This document shows positions 1 through 12,905 of a stretch of 64,000 nucleotides of DNA, one piece after another; the first letter of the stretch is position 1; each line of letters starts with the position of its first letter. A program made the position numbers and the translations under genes. The notes under the pieces were generated by a model. That model had not been told where the DNA came from. It searched no databases and saw nothing but the letters and a program-made list of their open reading frames with translations. The stretch spans positions 12,940,810 to 13,004,809 of the forward strand of contig CAXIPT010000001.1 of the NCBI GenBank assembly GCA_964030475.1, written 5' to 3'. The stretch comes from Tethya wilhelma. Lineage: Eukaryota; Porifera; Demospongiae; Tethyida; Tethyidae.

Positions 1-1390
1 ACATTTACTCTTTTTGCTGACGCATGGATTCTAGTTGATAAACACTGATTCTAATGCTAAAATTGACACACTAACTCTATTGGTATGTGCAGTCTATTTT
101 CCTAGATGCTAACTCTTTTTCCTAATTCCTGGACTCTTGTTGCTAACACACTGTTTCTATTGCTTTGTGAAGTCCACATTGACTCTTTTTCAAATACATT
201 GAGTCTTGTTGAAAACCTATGGACTTTTGTTGCTAACAAACTGATACTATTGGTATGTACAGTGACCATTGACTCTAAGACTTGTTGTTAACTAATGGAC
301 TCTTGTTGCTAACACACTGACTATTGCCAAGAGTGGATAAGAGGGGGGAGGAAGAGTATCGAACTACGGTATACCCCACGGAAACACTGTTGGGAAAGTA
401 ACATGACTTGCACGTGACCATTTTCTCGTTTTTATCCGGATTCTACGCCGTATTCTCCATTACGTCATTCGCAACCAAAAACTACGGTAGCATGCGCAGA
501 TTACCAGTAATGACTGTCTCGCAGTGAGCTTGTGAAACCATGATGAAACGAAGAAGCTGCCTGTTTTAAACCCATCGCTATACCTTTGGACCTGTCTTGA
601 GTTGGATTCTACTAGTTTTCCGAGCCTGTCGTTTACCCTTGGCACTTAGCTTTTTTTTGGCAGTGGCACAGAATTTTCTTTGTTGCTAGCTTTTACGTGT
701 GATTTGTCCTTCCTTTTAGCCTTTTTGCTCCGTTTTTCACAAGCTCCCACTTCCACTTTAGAGCCAATAGTCATCTCTGACTCAGAGCCAAGAAGCGCTC
801 AAATTTTCTAGGCCATGTTTTGCTGATTCAGCAAGTCTGTAAATAAACGCGAGTGTTACGAGAGTTTGCGATTTTGCTCACGTGCAAACGCCCCAAAGTC
901 ACGTTACTTTCCCAACAGTGTTTACTCTAGTTAGATACTCTTCCTCCTCTTATGCACTCTTGCTATTGCTATATGTACAGTCACCATTGACTCTTGTTGC
1001 TAAAACACAGACTCTATATATTGGTGTGTGAAGTCCACATTGAATGTTTATTCTAATTCAGGACTCTTGTTGCTAACTAATGGACTCTTGTTGCTAACAC
1101 ACTGACTATTGCTATGTGCATGCAGTCACCATTGGCTCTTGTTGTTAATACACTGACTCTGTGGGTATGTGCAATCTGTATTGATTTTTATTTTTAATTC
1201 ATAGACTCTTGTTGCTAACTCATGGACTCTTGTTGCTAACACACTAACTCCATTGGTAATGAGGAAGTACACAATGATTTTTATTCTAATTCATGGACTC
1301 TTATTGTGAACTCATGGACTCTAGTTGCTAACACACTGACTATTGTTATGTGAACTCACTATTGACTCTTGTTGCTAATACAGTGACTGT
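1..1390. repeat. Degenerate tandem repeat field, family 1 (first part)
   Basis: The stretch is built of degenerate units with the cores ACTCTTGTTGCTAACACA and GTGAAGTCCACATTGACTC, spaced 20-60 bases apart in varying order. A foldback element interrupts it at about 328-964. The same field resumes at about 3460 and 4885. Short reading frames on both strands are low-complexity products of the repeat and not genes. Confidence 0.85.
328..964. mobile_element. Foldback (MITE-like) element inside the tandem field
   Basis: The two ends are imperfect inverted repeats. The left end reads CAAGAGTGGATAAGAGG, then a run ending in AACACTGTTGGGAAAGTAAC and GCACGTGA. The right end carries their reverse complements (TCACGTGC, GTTACTTTCCCAACAGTGTT, CTCTTATGCACTCTTG). 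Terminal inverted repeats are roughly 90 bases with gaps. No coding capacity is visible, which suggests a non-autonomous DNA transposon. Confidence 0.7.
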
Positions 1391-1549
1391 TAGTTTAAAA
1401 AAGAAATTTTTTTAGAAGCTAAAAGCTCAAAGTTCCTAAGTTATGCCAGGATTTTCGGTTCGAGCGATTACTCGAGCAGCCATTTTGGCTATGTGGCCCC
1501 ACCCACTATTACGTAGGTACGTNCATGCGCATATTAATGCCACGTGATA

Positions 1550-2010
1550 GATGACCTTTGAACTCTACCTACAAAGATGGCTGTATTGTAGTACATGAAT
1601 TTATACACTAAGTTTCAAAGCTTTCTAGTTTTTGTTTAGGCCTTTTTATGATGAAAGCGAGTGTCAAGGAATGTAGTACCCATGAAAAGAACTTACTTTG
1701 TGCTGTCAAAGTTGGCTCAACACATTCTGGTTCTCTGGAAATGCTTTTCAAGTAAGTCAGTTAGGAAGTACGTAAGGAAGTACGTTAGAAGAACAAAAAT
1801 GGCACTATGGTGGCTTCCCACTAGCGCTCTCTACGAGTGCTGAGGAAAGTTTTTGTGAGTTTTAGGCCTTGCATGCAGTTGGTAATCTGTCAGTGAGAGC
1901 TTCTGAGCAACTTTGAAGGTTTAATATTGTTTGACTAGATTTTTATGGTGGCCAACATTTTGTATTGTGTCTATGGGACAGTCGGCCCATTCCTACTATA
2001 CGTACTACCG
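1550..2010 (+). repeat. Interspersed ~480-bp repeat, copy 1
   Basis: The right end (CCCATTCCTACTATACGTAC, then ACCGTACGTATGATA) and the body (GAGTTTCAAAGC-like, TAGATTTTGTTT-like) recur at about 46145-46515, 53667-54132 (reverse) and 61212-61690. Apart from this copy, 1391-2402 shows nothing recognisable. A single N at 1523 marks an uncertain base or join. Confidence 0.65.
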
Positions 2011-2402
2011 TACGTATGATACCCTCTGTGGTTTTAGTAATTGCACTCTAGCATAGTATAATTAACAATCATGTAAACTAGCCAAGATTTTGTGTTTATT
2101 CCTCTATAAAATTGTGATATTAGCTAATTTCGTGTCTGTTCCTCCATAAAATGATACTATTAGCAGATAACCACATGACTCCTCGTACAATTTTTTAATA
2201 GCACTCTAGCTGCCACTCGTATGGCAGCTGTAGTGCAATCATTAATTCCATAATTGCACTCTGAATCATGTGGTTATCTATACTAATTACTATAGGATGT
2301 ACATGCATAAAATTAATTTTGGCCCGCCTAGCTGGGCAATGTCATGCATTCCATTGAACTTTCATGCCACCGAGTCTTTCATCTGCATGTCATCATTAAC
2401 AG

Positions 2403-2616
2403 GTGGATTGGCAATTTGTGTCCCTGGTGAACTGCGTGGTTTGGAAATGGCTTGGAAGAGGTTTGGTGTGTTGCCGTGGGCAGATCTGTTTCAACCAGCA
2501 GTAGAGCTGGCTCGAGATGGATTTCCAGTGTCACCTACTATAGCACGAGCTATCAATTATAAAAGAAAAGTCATTACCTCTGGAGAGTTCCCTGATATAG
2601 TGTAAGTGTGTGTGTG

Positions 2617-2671
<55 letters not shown>

Positions 2672-3304
2672 CTATGTAGCTTGTTCCAGGCTTCCCGCTT
2701 ACCTTACGTTAAGGTATGTAGGTGGGGAACCTAGAACCAAGACCCTCTGGATTACGAGGCCCGGAGAGCTTAGCTCACAAAGATAAAGATATGATCTTGA
2801 GAAAGTGTAGTATTATTATGTGTATGTGTGTGATGTGTGTGCTTGCATATGTGCATGCACTTGAGCAAATTTGTGGAAGCCATTCAGACTATATCATGTG
2901 AAGCAATTGTGAAAGTGCTGTATGTACTCTTGCTAGCTGTTATGTATATGTTCACTTGTATTTGATATCACTAATGTACTACCTTAATTTCTGATTCAGG
3001 GAGATCCTTGCACCCAATGGAGAACTCCTCAAGGAAGGTGACATTCTCAGGCAAGAAAAACTAGCAGACACACTCAGGGAAATTGGAGAGAAAGGAGCTG
3101 ATCACTTCTACAACAGTGAACTGACAGAAGCCATGCTCAAAGATCTCCAGGAGTACAATAGCATATTAACCCTAGAGGATTTTAAATGCTACAGGGCAGT
3201 AGAGCGAGATGTCACAGCCACAAAGTTCATGGGACTAGACGTGTATGGTGTCTCTGCACCAGCTGGAGGGCCAGTGCTGGGACTGATACTAAATACATTA
3301 GAAG
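2403..3304 (+). CDS. Gamma-glutamyltransferase, two internal exons (partial, possibly a gene remnant)
   Basis: Gamma-glutamyltransferases cleave the gamma-glutamyl bond of glutathione at the cell surface. Two exons are seen, about 2403-2599 and 3001-3304. The first encodes GGLAICVPGELRGLEMAW and LPWADLFQPAVELARDGFPV; the second encodes ADHFYNSELTEAMLKDL and VSAPAGGPVLGLILNTLEG. These are hallmark stretches of the large (N-terminal) subunit. Exon 1 ends at a GTGTAA donor that keeps phase 0; exon 2 follows TGATTCAG and ends before a GTTAGA donor. The N-terminal membrane anchor and the whole catalytic small subunit, including the autoprocessing threonine, are absent. Downstream lies only tandem repeat until BBS1, on the other strand. 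Either the rest was lost, making this a remnant, or the repeat field sits in a very large intron and other exons lie outside. Confidence 0.72.
2605..2671. repeat. (TG)n microsatellite
   Basis: A nearly pure TG dinucleotide run starts directly at the splice donor of the first gamma-glutamyltransferase exon. Confidence 0.95.
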
Positions 3305-3459
3305 GTTAGAGGAGACACAATGCTGCAAAAGAGTATTTGACTGCATGGTATATACCAACAAACTGTAAATTATAATCTTAATTTTGATAATTATTATAAC
3401 AGTTACTCCTGCATACATTCCCAGAATACAACTTAACAAAGAGAGACTGTGTTACCACA

Positions 3460-4260
3460 CAGAGTGGACTGCACACATACTAACTCACTCACCCTATTGC
3501 TATGTGCAGTCCATGTTGACTCTTTCTCCTGATTCACTGACTCTAGTTGGCAACACATGGACTCTTGTTGCTAACAAACTCATTCTATTGCTATGTGGAG
3601 TCCACATTGACTCTTTTTACATATATTCCTAATCCATGGACTTTGTTGCTAACACATGGACTCTTTTTGCTAAACACTGACTCTAATGGCTGAAGTTGGA
3701 CTTCACATACCAATGAGGCAGTGTGTTAGCAACAATAGTTCATGAGTTGTGGTTTGTCTACCCACTCCTCTATCATGCTCCCCCAGTGATATGATACTAC
3801 TTCATGTTTTACTACAACAGTGAGAGCTCATCCAAGTGTAACATTTTTTACTCTTGCTGCTGCACATACCAAAAGAGTTAGTGTGTCAATTTGGACTTCA
3901 CATAATATTAGAGTCAGTGTTTATCAACTAAATCCATGCGTCAGCAGTCTATTTTCCTAGATGCTAACTCTTTTTCCTAATTCCTGGACTCTTGTTGCTA
4001 ACTCAAGGACTCTTGTTGCTAACACACTGTTTCTATTGCTTTGTGAAGTCCACATTGACTCTTTTCAAATACATGGAGTCTTGTTGAAAACTTATGGACT
4101 TTTGTTGCTAACAAACTGACACTATTGGTATGTACAGTGACCAATGACTCTTGTTGTTAATAAATGGACTCTTGTTGCTAACACACTGACTACAGTCACC
4201 ATTGACTCTTGTTGCTAAAACATTGACTCTATATGTGTGTGAAGTCCACATTGAATGTTT
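3460..4260. repeat. Degenerate tandem repeat, family 1 (second part)
   Basis: Same cores as at 1-1390: ACTCTTGTTGCTAACA and AGTCCACATTGACTC. Several segments, such as the one around 3950-4080, nearly repeat 100-230, showing block duplication inside the array. A short inverted stretch at 3690-3960 carries the reverse-complement cores. Confidence 0.8.
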
Positions 4261-4884
4261 ATTAATCCTCTGCACGTGCGTAGGAGGATTACGGTAGTCG
4301 TTTTGTCTGTCTGTCTGTTCCATCGAAATCTCAAGAAAGGCAGCTCTAGCGACAAAATTGATGGTACTTACGTTCATAACTCTAAATGATTTTGTAAACA
4401 TATATTTTTTTCTTTACAAAACAATGTAGTTGCTGAGATTTGAGCACAGCAGAGATTCAGTTATAGCTGCTGTTGCTGTTAGTCAGTGTTGTTTGGCAAG
4501 ACAGACAGGAGCTGGCCTGCTTTCTATGTAAGCATATAGGGCATGCATACATTTTTACATAGAAGCTAGCATGCAGTGGTTCAAATTTATAGTTAGACTT
4601 CACTATCTGACAGTAGGTGAGCATTCCAATAATCATAGCAAAGCTCATCTGGTTCATCATCTGTGGCATTTGCTGCTTTACCATAGTTAGCTATGTGGCT
4701 AACCTGGGCCATATGTATAAAGCGTATTGTGAACAACTCAGCTGCAGGCTCTCTCTGGCCTATATGCTAGGCTGGGCCAGGTGGAAAAGTTCTTAATACT
4801 GAGTTATGATACACTCTTTTACAGAATGTATGCATGTAACTGTGCTAGCTAGTTGAGTGTGCCGAGGCTTATGCACCATCAGTG
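4261..4884. other. Non-tandem spacer between repeat blocks
   Basis: No gene is seen. The left edge holds a short foldback (TAATCCTC, then GAGGATTA) followed by GTCTGTCTGTCTGTTCC. A related stretch occurs at about 50240-50280. The remainder is unremarkable AT-rich DNA. Confidence 0.5.
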
Positions 4885-7310
4885 CCTTCATTCTAATTCA
4901 GGACTCTTGTTGCTAACACACTGACTATTCCTATGTGCAGTCACCATTGGCTCTTGTTGTTAATACACTGACTCTGTTGGTATATGCAATCCATATTGAA
5001 TCTTTTTTCTAATTCATGGACTCTTGTTGCTAACAAACTGTCTCTATTGCTATGTGTTGTCCATGTTGACTCTTGTTGTAATACAGGGACTGTATTGGCA
5101 TGTGAAGTCCACATTGACTCTTTTTCCAAGTCCATAAACTCTTGTTGCTAACACACTGACTCTGTTGGTATGGGCAATCCTTAACTCTTTTTCTGAATTA
5201 ACAGACTCTAGTTGCTAACTGATGGATTCTTGTTGCTAACACATGTACTGACTCGATTGGAATATGAAGTCCACATTGACTATTTATTTTAATTTATGGA
5301 CTCTTGTTGCTAACACACGGACTCTTCTTGCTAACACACAGACTCTTGTTGCTAACACACTGTTTCTATTGGTATGTGAAGTCCACATTGACTCTTTTTT
5401 CCAAATCCATGAACTCTTGTTGCTAACTGATGGACTCTTGTTGCTAACACAAGGTTTCTATTGCTATGTGCAGTCACCATTGACTCTTTTTTCTAATTCC
5501 TGGACTCCTGTTGCTAACTAATGTTCTCTGTTGCTTACACACTGTCTCTATTGCATGTTGACTCTTGTTGTAATACAGAGACGGTATTGATATGTGAAGT
5601 CCACATTGACTCTTTTTTTCTAAATCCATGAATTTTGTTGCTAACTCGTGGACACTAACTATATTGGTATATTTATGCAATCCATATTAACTCCTTTTCC
5701 TAATTCACAGACTCTTTTTGCTAACCGATGGACTCTTGTTGCTAACATACTGTCGCTATTACTATGTGTAGTTCATGTTGACTCTTATTGCTAATACATC
5801 GACTGTATTGGCATGTGAAGTCCACATTGACTTTTTCCCTAAATCCATGAACCCTTGTTGCTAACTCATGGACTCTTGTCGCTAACACACTGACTCTGTT
5901 CCGAATTAACAGACTCTTGTTGCTAACTGATGGACTCTTGCTGCTAACACATGTACTGACTCTATAGCTATGTGCAGTGTATATTGACTCTTTTCTCTAA
6001 TTCCTGGACTCTTATTGCTAACTCTCAGACTCTTGTTGCCAACTCATGGACTCTAGTTGCTAACACACTGACTATTGCTATGTATACAGTCACCACTGAC
6101 TCTTGTTGCTAATACATTGACTCTATAGGTATGTGTAATCCCTATTAACTCCTTTTCCTAATTCACAGGCTCTTTTTGCTAACTGATGGACTCTTATTAC
6201 TAACACACTGACTCTATTGGTATGTGAAGTCCCCATTGACTCTTTTTTCTAATTTATGAACTCTTGTTGCGAACTCATGGACTGTAGTTGCTAGCACACT
6301 GACTATTGCTAAGACCATTGACTTCTGTTGCTAATAAACTGAATGTTGGTATATGCAATCCATATTGACTCTTTTTTTTTAATTCATGGACTCTTGCTGC
6401 TATCTCATGGACTGTTGTTGTTAACACATGTACTCTATTGCTATGTGAAGTGTACAATGACTCTATTTTATAGACTCTTGTTGCTAACACATTGTCTCTA
6501 TTGGTATGTGAAGTCCACATTGACTTTTATTCTAATTCACTAAGTGATGAGATCACATGCACCAAGAAACATGTAAACACAAGCCTTGCTTTTCAACCTA
6601 CACCAAATGGCAACCTCTGACTATCAACAAGAGTCAATGGTGACTGTACATGGCAATAGTCAGTGTGTTAGCAACTAGAGTCTATGAGTTAGCAACAAGA
6701 GTAATACACTGATTCTGTTGCTATGTGTATTCCGTGTTGAATTTTGCTGCTAATACAGGGACTGTATTGGTATGTGAATTCGACATTGACTTTTTTTTCC
6801 AAACCTTGAACTCGTGTTGCTAACACATGGATTAGTTCTTGTTGCTAATAATCTGATTCTATTGACGTACAACCCATATTCACTCTTTTTCCTAATTCAC
6901 GGACTCTTAATGCTAACTCATGGACTCCTGTTGCTTACAAACTGTATTGCCATGTGCAGTTCAGAGCTTTTTTGTAATTCATTGATTGACTCTTGTGACT
7001 CATGGAGTCTTGTTACTAAAACACTTACTCTGCTGCTATGTATAATCCACATTGACTTTTGTTGCTAATCACAGACTCTTGATACTAACACACTTGCTCT
7101 ATTGGTATGTACAATTTACATTGATTCTTGTTACATTGGTTTTTGTTGCTAATACACTGAATCTTTTACTATGGACAGCCAATGCACATCGATTCAATCT
7201 TGTTTCTAAGGCAGGTACATAATACATTATTTCCAATGCATGCTGTTTTGCAAAGTATATTGTTTGTATGTGTATAGTCCACATTGACTCTTGTTGTTAG
7301 CCTATAATAT
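4885..7310. repeat. Degenerate tandem repeat, family 1 (main block)
   Basis: This is the longest uninterrupted run of the GACTCTTGTTGCTAACACA / GTCCACATTGACTCTTTTT units, with sub-blocks alternating between the two cores. It abuts the last BBS1 exon seen (7353) on the minus strand, so it lies where the 3' end of BBS1 should be. Confidence 0.85.
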
Positions 7311-7352
7311 CTTTTACATTATTACATTGTAACATTATAACCCCCTGCTTAC

Positions 7353-10300
7353 TTGTATAATAGGTTTGTTGATCCTGTAGAGTGACTCATCACACTTGAA
7401 AGCAATGTAGTGATCAATGACAATCATTGCTGGAGATGTGTTCTGCACATTGACAGTGAGGTGGAAGATGGGTCCTAGACCTTGCACTTGGGCAGATATT
7501 TTCAGTGAAGCTAGATGAGATGTAATGACAGGGGCCAAAGAGGATGTAATTGCCTTCACGTAAGACCTGGCAGTTTCCAATTTCAGACGACAGAGATCTC
7601 GTTGAAATGTATTGTGCATAGCTGTGGGATGTGTGAATGTAGAGAGTAGTGTGCAGGGGTAAACTTGGCTGTGGGATAATAGTCACTGACTAAAACAAAA
7701 AACTCTTTCATATACCTGTAGCATTTTCTCTCTCTCTAATGGTTTGATCAACAAACACCTTTGTCTTCTTGGGAACATTGAGTTTTGCCATTTGTGCTTT
7801 TGGTGGGCCTGGGTTGGCTTCCTTGATTTCCAACATGGCATTTCTCTTGAGGATCTTAATGACCAGAGCTCCTCCCTGGGTGACTAGAAGTAAGGATCCA
7901 TCTTCACGACCAAAACGACCAAACTTCATTCCTATTACAATATCCTAAAATAATTGCATGATGTGTGTATGTTTGTATGTCTTTAACTCACTATGACGTA
8001 CACAGGCAATAATATTATACAAAACATAGAGTGTACTGGTAACTGAGAATGCATCAATGACACTTGGTTGACAAACTTACATCTGTATTGATTGTGTTCA
8101 CCAGGTGCTTATCACGGTAAACTCTGACTTCTCTGTTTCTCAGTGCTACCAACACTCCCTTTACTCCTTTAGATTTGTGATCCAAACACTCAAGAGTAGT
8201 GATAGCATCAGGCAGGTTTTGAACCCATAGCCGTTTCCCCTAAAAATATACAGAAAATTAATAATATTGAAGAGCATTTCCTTAACTACCTTGTGCAATA
8301 ACTTAGCAGACTCCTTTTGCTAAGTCACAGACTATCATTATGCCTTTAGGACACACAGGGACTAGATAGGACACTGCATGAGTCTTGTTTCTAAGACACA
8401 TGGACTCTAATTAGGACACTGGCTCCTGTTTCTAGGACACAGCTGTTGTTTCTAGGACACATGGACTCTAATTAGGATACTGACTCCTGTTTCTAGGACA
8501 AGACTCTTGTTTCTAGGACACATGGACTCTAATTAGGACACTGACTCCTGTTTCTAGGACAAGACTCTTGTTTCTAGGACACATGGACTCTAATTAGGAC
8601 ACTGACTCCTGTTTCTAGGACAAGACTCTTGTTTCTAGGACACATGGACTCTATCTACTTTTGTTGTCAGAATCTTGTGTCTAGGTTACTGATTGTCTCT
8701 AGGACACATGGACTCTTGTTAGGACACTGACTCTTATTTCTAGGGCACTGACTGTTGTTTCTGGGACAATGACTCTTGCTTCTAGAACACATGGACTCTT
8801 CTTGTTAGAACTGACATTTCTAGGACAGTGGCTGATATCTCAAGGATGCAAAATAGGCTTTCCTATAAGTTCTGTAAACTACAATTACATACTTGTGTTT
8901 CAAGCTAACCTTTGGTGTGTAGCATGCCAGAGTGTTGTTCATACAGCCAACAATGATATGTTTGTCAATCCTCTGTAGACCACATGGCTGTGTACCCAGT
9001 GATATCTTGTACTTAGGTGTCTTGCCTCCTCCCTTGATGGTGTAGACACAGGCATCCCTGCATGCTGCTGACACAATGTACTCCACATCATAGAGTCCTG
9101 ATACAGTCAGGAACACTGGTACAGCTGGTAGGAACATCTGAAGTTGTAGGAAAGTTCATGTGAACTAACATAATTTAAACACCTACCAGCACAATTTAAT
9201 GGGAGAGGCTTGGGAATGAATGAAGCTATATATCATGTACATTATAGAACACAGAGTGTATAGTGCTATTGGTATAGGTACAAAAAGACAAGTTCATGCA
9301 CAGCTACATACGTACTTTAGCAAGGACAGTGAAAGCTTCAGGATCCAGGATGTAGATGTCCTTATTCTCTGTCCCTACCACTAGACAGCTCACAGCATAG
9401 TCCTCTTCATGGCTCTTCTTCATGGTGGTCATGCAGGTAATAACAGTCTGAGACATAGAGGGAAAATAAGGCATACAGTAACTCAGAATATCTGACACAT
9501 GAGGGAGCACCTACTTGTCTCTTGAGTGGAACATGTTTGAAAACAGTAGCAAAAGGTATGAAATCTTCTGGCTCCAACTGAAGAAACCTATTTGAAACAG
9601 GAGGGCTGATAACATCATTGCTAGTTGTTGTGATGACTTACTTGAGAGACCTAGCACTGAGAGGAACATCTGTGCCTTCGTTGTTCATGCTCTCCAACAT
9701 CTCACGAAGGACAACTGGATCCATCCTATCCTGGAGTGTTAGCATGGGTATGTGGATGTCATTAACATGGAATATGGCAAGTTAATATATATATATGAAT
9801 CTAGTTGTACCTCTTTCACTTGAGCCCAAAGGTCAGCTTCTGTGGGATTCAACTACAATGTACAAATATCATTGATGAACATTACATTATAGAACTCATG
9901 ACTCAGTTACTCACCTCAAGATGTGGCAAAGTGAACTTGAAGTAAGGCCGGAGGTTCTTAAAGATGTAGACAAAAGATCCAGAGGCTATTGCCACAGCTG
10001 GTGTTCTAGGATCAGTGGTATCCATGTAGAATGTGCACACTCCAGTTGGCATGTCTAGCAAAGGAGTCTCATACATCAGCTCCGTGCCTGTATGTATAAG
10101 GTATATGTGCGATGATCTATATATTCACGAGTATACAAGCGAGTTTATTGAAGTGACCCTTTTGAACAAAGAATACTCACTGATAAATACCTACTATGGA
10201 CTGCATCAAGCCACATTCACTTCCTATGGCTAATGCAACTGACACTGTACATTTTTATACAATAACTTTGTCATAAGATTTCAAATCACCTTTATACACC

Positions 10301-10714
10301 TTGAGTTTCATGTCAAACTGGCCCATTCCCAAGTCTCCAACAAGCAGCTTGTGCTCTCCATCTCTATTCAGATCTTCAAGGGCTGAAATGAAGACCATAA
10401 TACTTAACTCTGCCCCTCACCAATTGCCATAGCAACAAACACATCTATACATCCACAGCAATGAAACACCCAAAGCAATTATTGTTCTTACCCATGCAAG
10501 AAGTGAATGTGTAGAGAGACGCTACAGGATCATAATGTGCGTCCAACCAACAGGAATTGCTGCAAAGGACAAAGGAACCAAACTAAGTGAATCCATTTAA
10601 AGCACACCAACAACACCTTAACAATCAGCGCCCTCACCCATCATCAGATTTTCCATCAGTTTTTTTCTTTCTCGGCTTTTCGCGACTTGTAGGTGACATT
10701 TCAACAGCATCCAT
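7353..10714 (-). CDS. BBS1: BBS1, BBSome core subunit (3' end missing)
   Basis: BBS1 is a beta-propeller subunit of the BBSome, the coat that moves membrane proteins into and out of cilia. Twelve exons keep frame throughout: 10638-10714, 10492-10559, 10290-10382, 9915-10087, 9811-9852, 9642-9730, 9515-9587, 9316-9447, 8910-9137, 8081-8239, 7716-7944, 7353-7621, giving 544 codons. Diagnostic stretches are [33 protein letters not shown] with [54 protein letters not shown] and [10 protein letters not shown]. The start ATG at 10712-10714 follows an in-frame TGA. Human BBS1 is 593 residues, so about 50 C-terminal residues are missing; after a GTAAGC donor at 7352 only tandem repeat follows. Decayed copies of several exons lie at 19.7-20.3 and 25.1-25.9 kb. 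The intact frame argues for a functional gene whose last exon lies elsewhere or was lost in assembly. Confidence 0.95.
8285..8830. repeat. Tandem repeat family 2 in a BBS1 intron
   Basis: Units of about 61 bases containing CTCTTGTTTCTAGGACACAT, CTCTAATTAGGACACTGAC and TCCTGTTTCTAGGACAAGA repeat almost exactly between about 8460 and 8660, with looser flanks. The family is related to family 1 (shared GACTCTTGTT core) and is the same as the array at 17.3-19.3 kb. A short patch also occurs at 12520-12605. Confidence 0.9.
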
Positions 10715-11260
10715 GACGTTTCAGCGACTAGCTAACGAGGATAGCTCCGACTCCACAGCTCGTTCGAGCCGCAGTATGATCGATTGAGGAAAAGGTTGTC
10801 ATTGTAAAAGCTCAAATTGATGCACATGGTATAGTCACAAAGCGGAAACAGCTTTGACGTCCTTTACCGCAGAATGTTTTCTCATAGATTATTATTGTTG
10901 TATTATTAACAATTTTTAATTATCAACAATTTAATTTCTTGCATAACATTGTCTTTTTTTCAGCAATATGCTGAAGACAGAGACACGACTAGCCTTGAAG
11001 TATTAGCAAAATGTTTTGTATAATTATTGCATACATTGATACACTGTCTGAATGGTATCAGACAGAGAGATGAAGCATTAAAAAAGTACTAACACTTGTG
11101 TGTCTGTATGAGAGAGGAAGCTTTTAGATATTGAAAAGTATTGAATGACAAAGAAGCTCCAAGCATGCTCCAAGCATGCTCCAAGTTATGATGATTGACA
11201 ATCCTCACTGTCATCTACACAAGATCTCTGACTCTGTACCAAAATTTAATATGGTGTGTG
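10715..11260. other. BBS1 upstream region
   Basis: No coding exon is seen. This is the 5' flank of BBS1 and must hold its promoter, but I cannot point to a specific element. A CCAAGCATGCT unit is repeated in tandem near 11160-11185. Confidence 0.4.
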
Positions 11261-11261
11261 T

Positions 11262-11690
11262 CTTTCCAGCACCAATACTCAGCTGAGTCTGTATGAATGA
11301 ATGGTAGCAACACCATTACTTCAGATAATATTAGATGGTCCTCAATAATTTTAGGGATGTATGTGTGCAAATACAAACACATGTGTTAGCTCCGAACACA
11401 AAGCCTATACCTGTAAGCTCCATAAGTACAACTGTACCCTCCAATAATGCTATCAATGATGTTCTTCTCAACCACAGCATACTGATACACCTCTCTCTTG
11501 GTGCTCTGCATAGCTGTGGACCAAACATCATGTCAAAGAAGTATTTCTTTTCACGAGAATAATTTGCTCGTGAGATGTCATCAGCTTGTATCTTCAAAGG
11601 GGTCCATGAGAACAACCAATGGGGTAGGTTTCCATTCAGGCCTGTACTCTAGGGTCAGAATGCACAGAGAGATACCTGCACAGTACATAA
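11262..11690 (-). pseudogene. Decayed KIF19 fragment (exons 4, 3 and 2)
   Basis: On the minus strand the sequence matches the KIF19 gene at 31143-31796. The start of exon 4 (ACCATATT and the K-T-H-T region) is at about 11262-11275. Exon 3 is at about 11441-11610 and the exon 2 region at 11615-11680. Substitutions and small insertions break the frame (for example an extra A near the splice site at 11446), and the exon 3 / exon 2 intron has been deleted. It lies just upstream of BBS1, as expected if BBS1 and KIF19 were once adjacent in this unit. Confidence 0.85.
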
Positions 11691-12082
11691 AACACCCCCT
11701 TAGGATATCGTTGATAAACATATGATCATTGTCATGCAACCATGAATGTATGCAAAAATGTGTAGTGTGGGTACGTTGGTGCTGATCTGTGATGAGTATA
11801 CGTGGATTGGTTAAACAGTTCTAATCCATTTCCTAATGTGGGCTAGTTATAAGGGTGGTCGGACATAGCAAATGTACTTGCTCCGTGTACTGCGTGTTTG
11901 TTACTGCTCATGGGTGTAATAGTAACTATATATATACCTATGGTCGGTCAGCTGCTATACAACTGACATAGCTCAAGTGTAAGTGCACATAAATCGTAAG
12001 GTTTCTGGTCATATTATTTTGACATTTTAGAAACTTGCCATAATAATAGTGACACAGTTCCTATAATCAAGCTAAAACATCT

Positions 12083-12137
12083 ATGAAGTCACTGATTTGG
12101 TTTGCATCTCTTCTTGGTCTTCTGGTTACTGTGAAAG
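12083..12137 (+). CDS. Orphan signal-peptide exon of the receptor family (P0)
   Basis: The exon starts with ATG and encodes MKSLIWFASLLGLLVTVK, ending in phase 1 at a GGTTAG donor. It is almost the same as the first exons of receptors P1, P2 and P4. No receptor ectodomain exon follows before P1's own first exon at 14030. It is either the relic of a deleted receptor or an alternative first exon for P1; the splice phase would permit the latter. Confidence 0.65.
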
Positions 12138-12324
12138 GTTAGATATCAAAGAATTTAGATAGTCAACTAAGTTCAGCATAGCTAGACTAGGAATTAGCAT
12201 AAAAACTGTTTGACTATTGAGTACTTTGGTATTGTTTTCAGCTGGGCACTAATCATCAATCACATGGACTTTGTGGTGGTAACTTATAATGCTAACTAGT
12301 GTTAAATGCTGCATGTATCCATGC

Positions 12325-12327
<3 letters not shown>

Positions 12328-12388
<61 letters not shown>

Positions 12389-12389
12389 T
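12328..12389. repeat. (ATA)n microsatellite
   Basis: About twenty ATA/AAT trinucleotides with one AAC interruption near the end. Confidence 0.95.
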
Positions 12390-12715
12390 AATGTCTTGCT
12401 ACATGCAACTGCAAGTGCTGTAATGGTGATTATGATAGAGTAGCAGTCTATAGCCTCCTAGGGTCACAGTGCAATATCAAACTACATGTACAAACACTGA
12501 CAATTATGACACAAAGGGTCTTGTTGTTAGAACGCTGACTCTTGTTTGTTTCTAGGACACTGACAGTCTTGTTTCTAGGACACAAGGACTCTTGTTTTTA
12601 GGGGTTTTGTAATGTTTTGCCTACAGTCATTTCACCTACGTATCAATTCGCCTACACTACCAGAAGTGACACAATAACGTAATGTAGGTGGTGCACATAG
12701 TTACTGATAGACCTC

Positions 12716-12905
12716 TCTCTGGGTGCTCTACGGACCAAACATCATGTCAAATTTTTAAAGTAGTACTTCTTTTCATGAGAATGATTTGCTCGTGAGATGT
12801 CATCAGTGTCTTCTGAAAGGAGTCCATGTGAACAACCAACTATGTAGGTTTCCATTCCTGTACTCTTCACACAGAGAGCTACCTGCACAGTACATAAACA
12901 TCCCC
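12716..12905 (-). pseudogene. Second decayed KIF19 fragment (exons 3 and 2)
   Basis: The minus strand resembles KIF19 exon 3 (parts coding DDISRAN and REKK) joined to part of exon 2 (ALRV region), with deletions relative to 31443-31796. A PHF5A exon-3 scrap (GATCTGTGATGAGTGTAA) follows at about 12956-12973. A similar scrap is at about 11787 after the first KIF19 fragment, so the KIF19-PHF5A border itself was copied twice here. Confidence 0.8.

Noticed and set aside
3384..3632. Open frame in the family 1 repeat
   Set aside because: Entirely low-complexity repeat translation (SLTLVGNTWTLVANKL type), also seen in many other copies.
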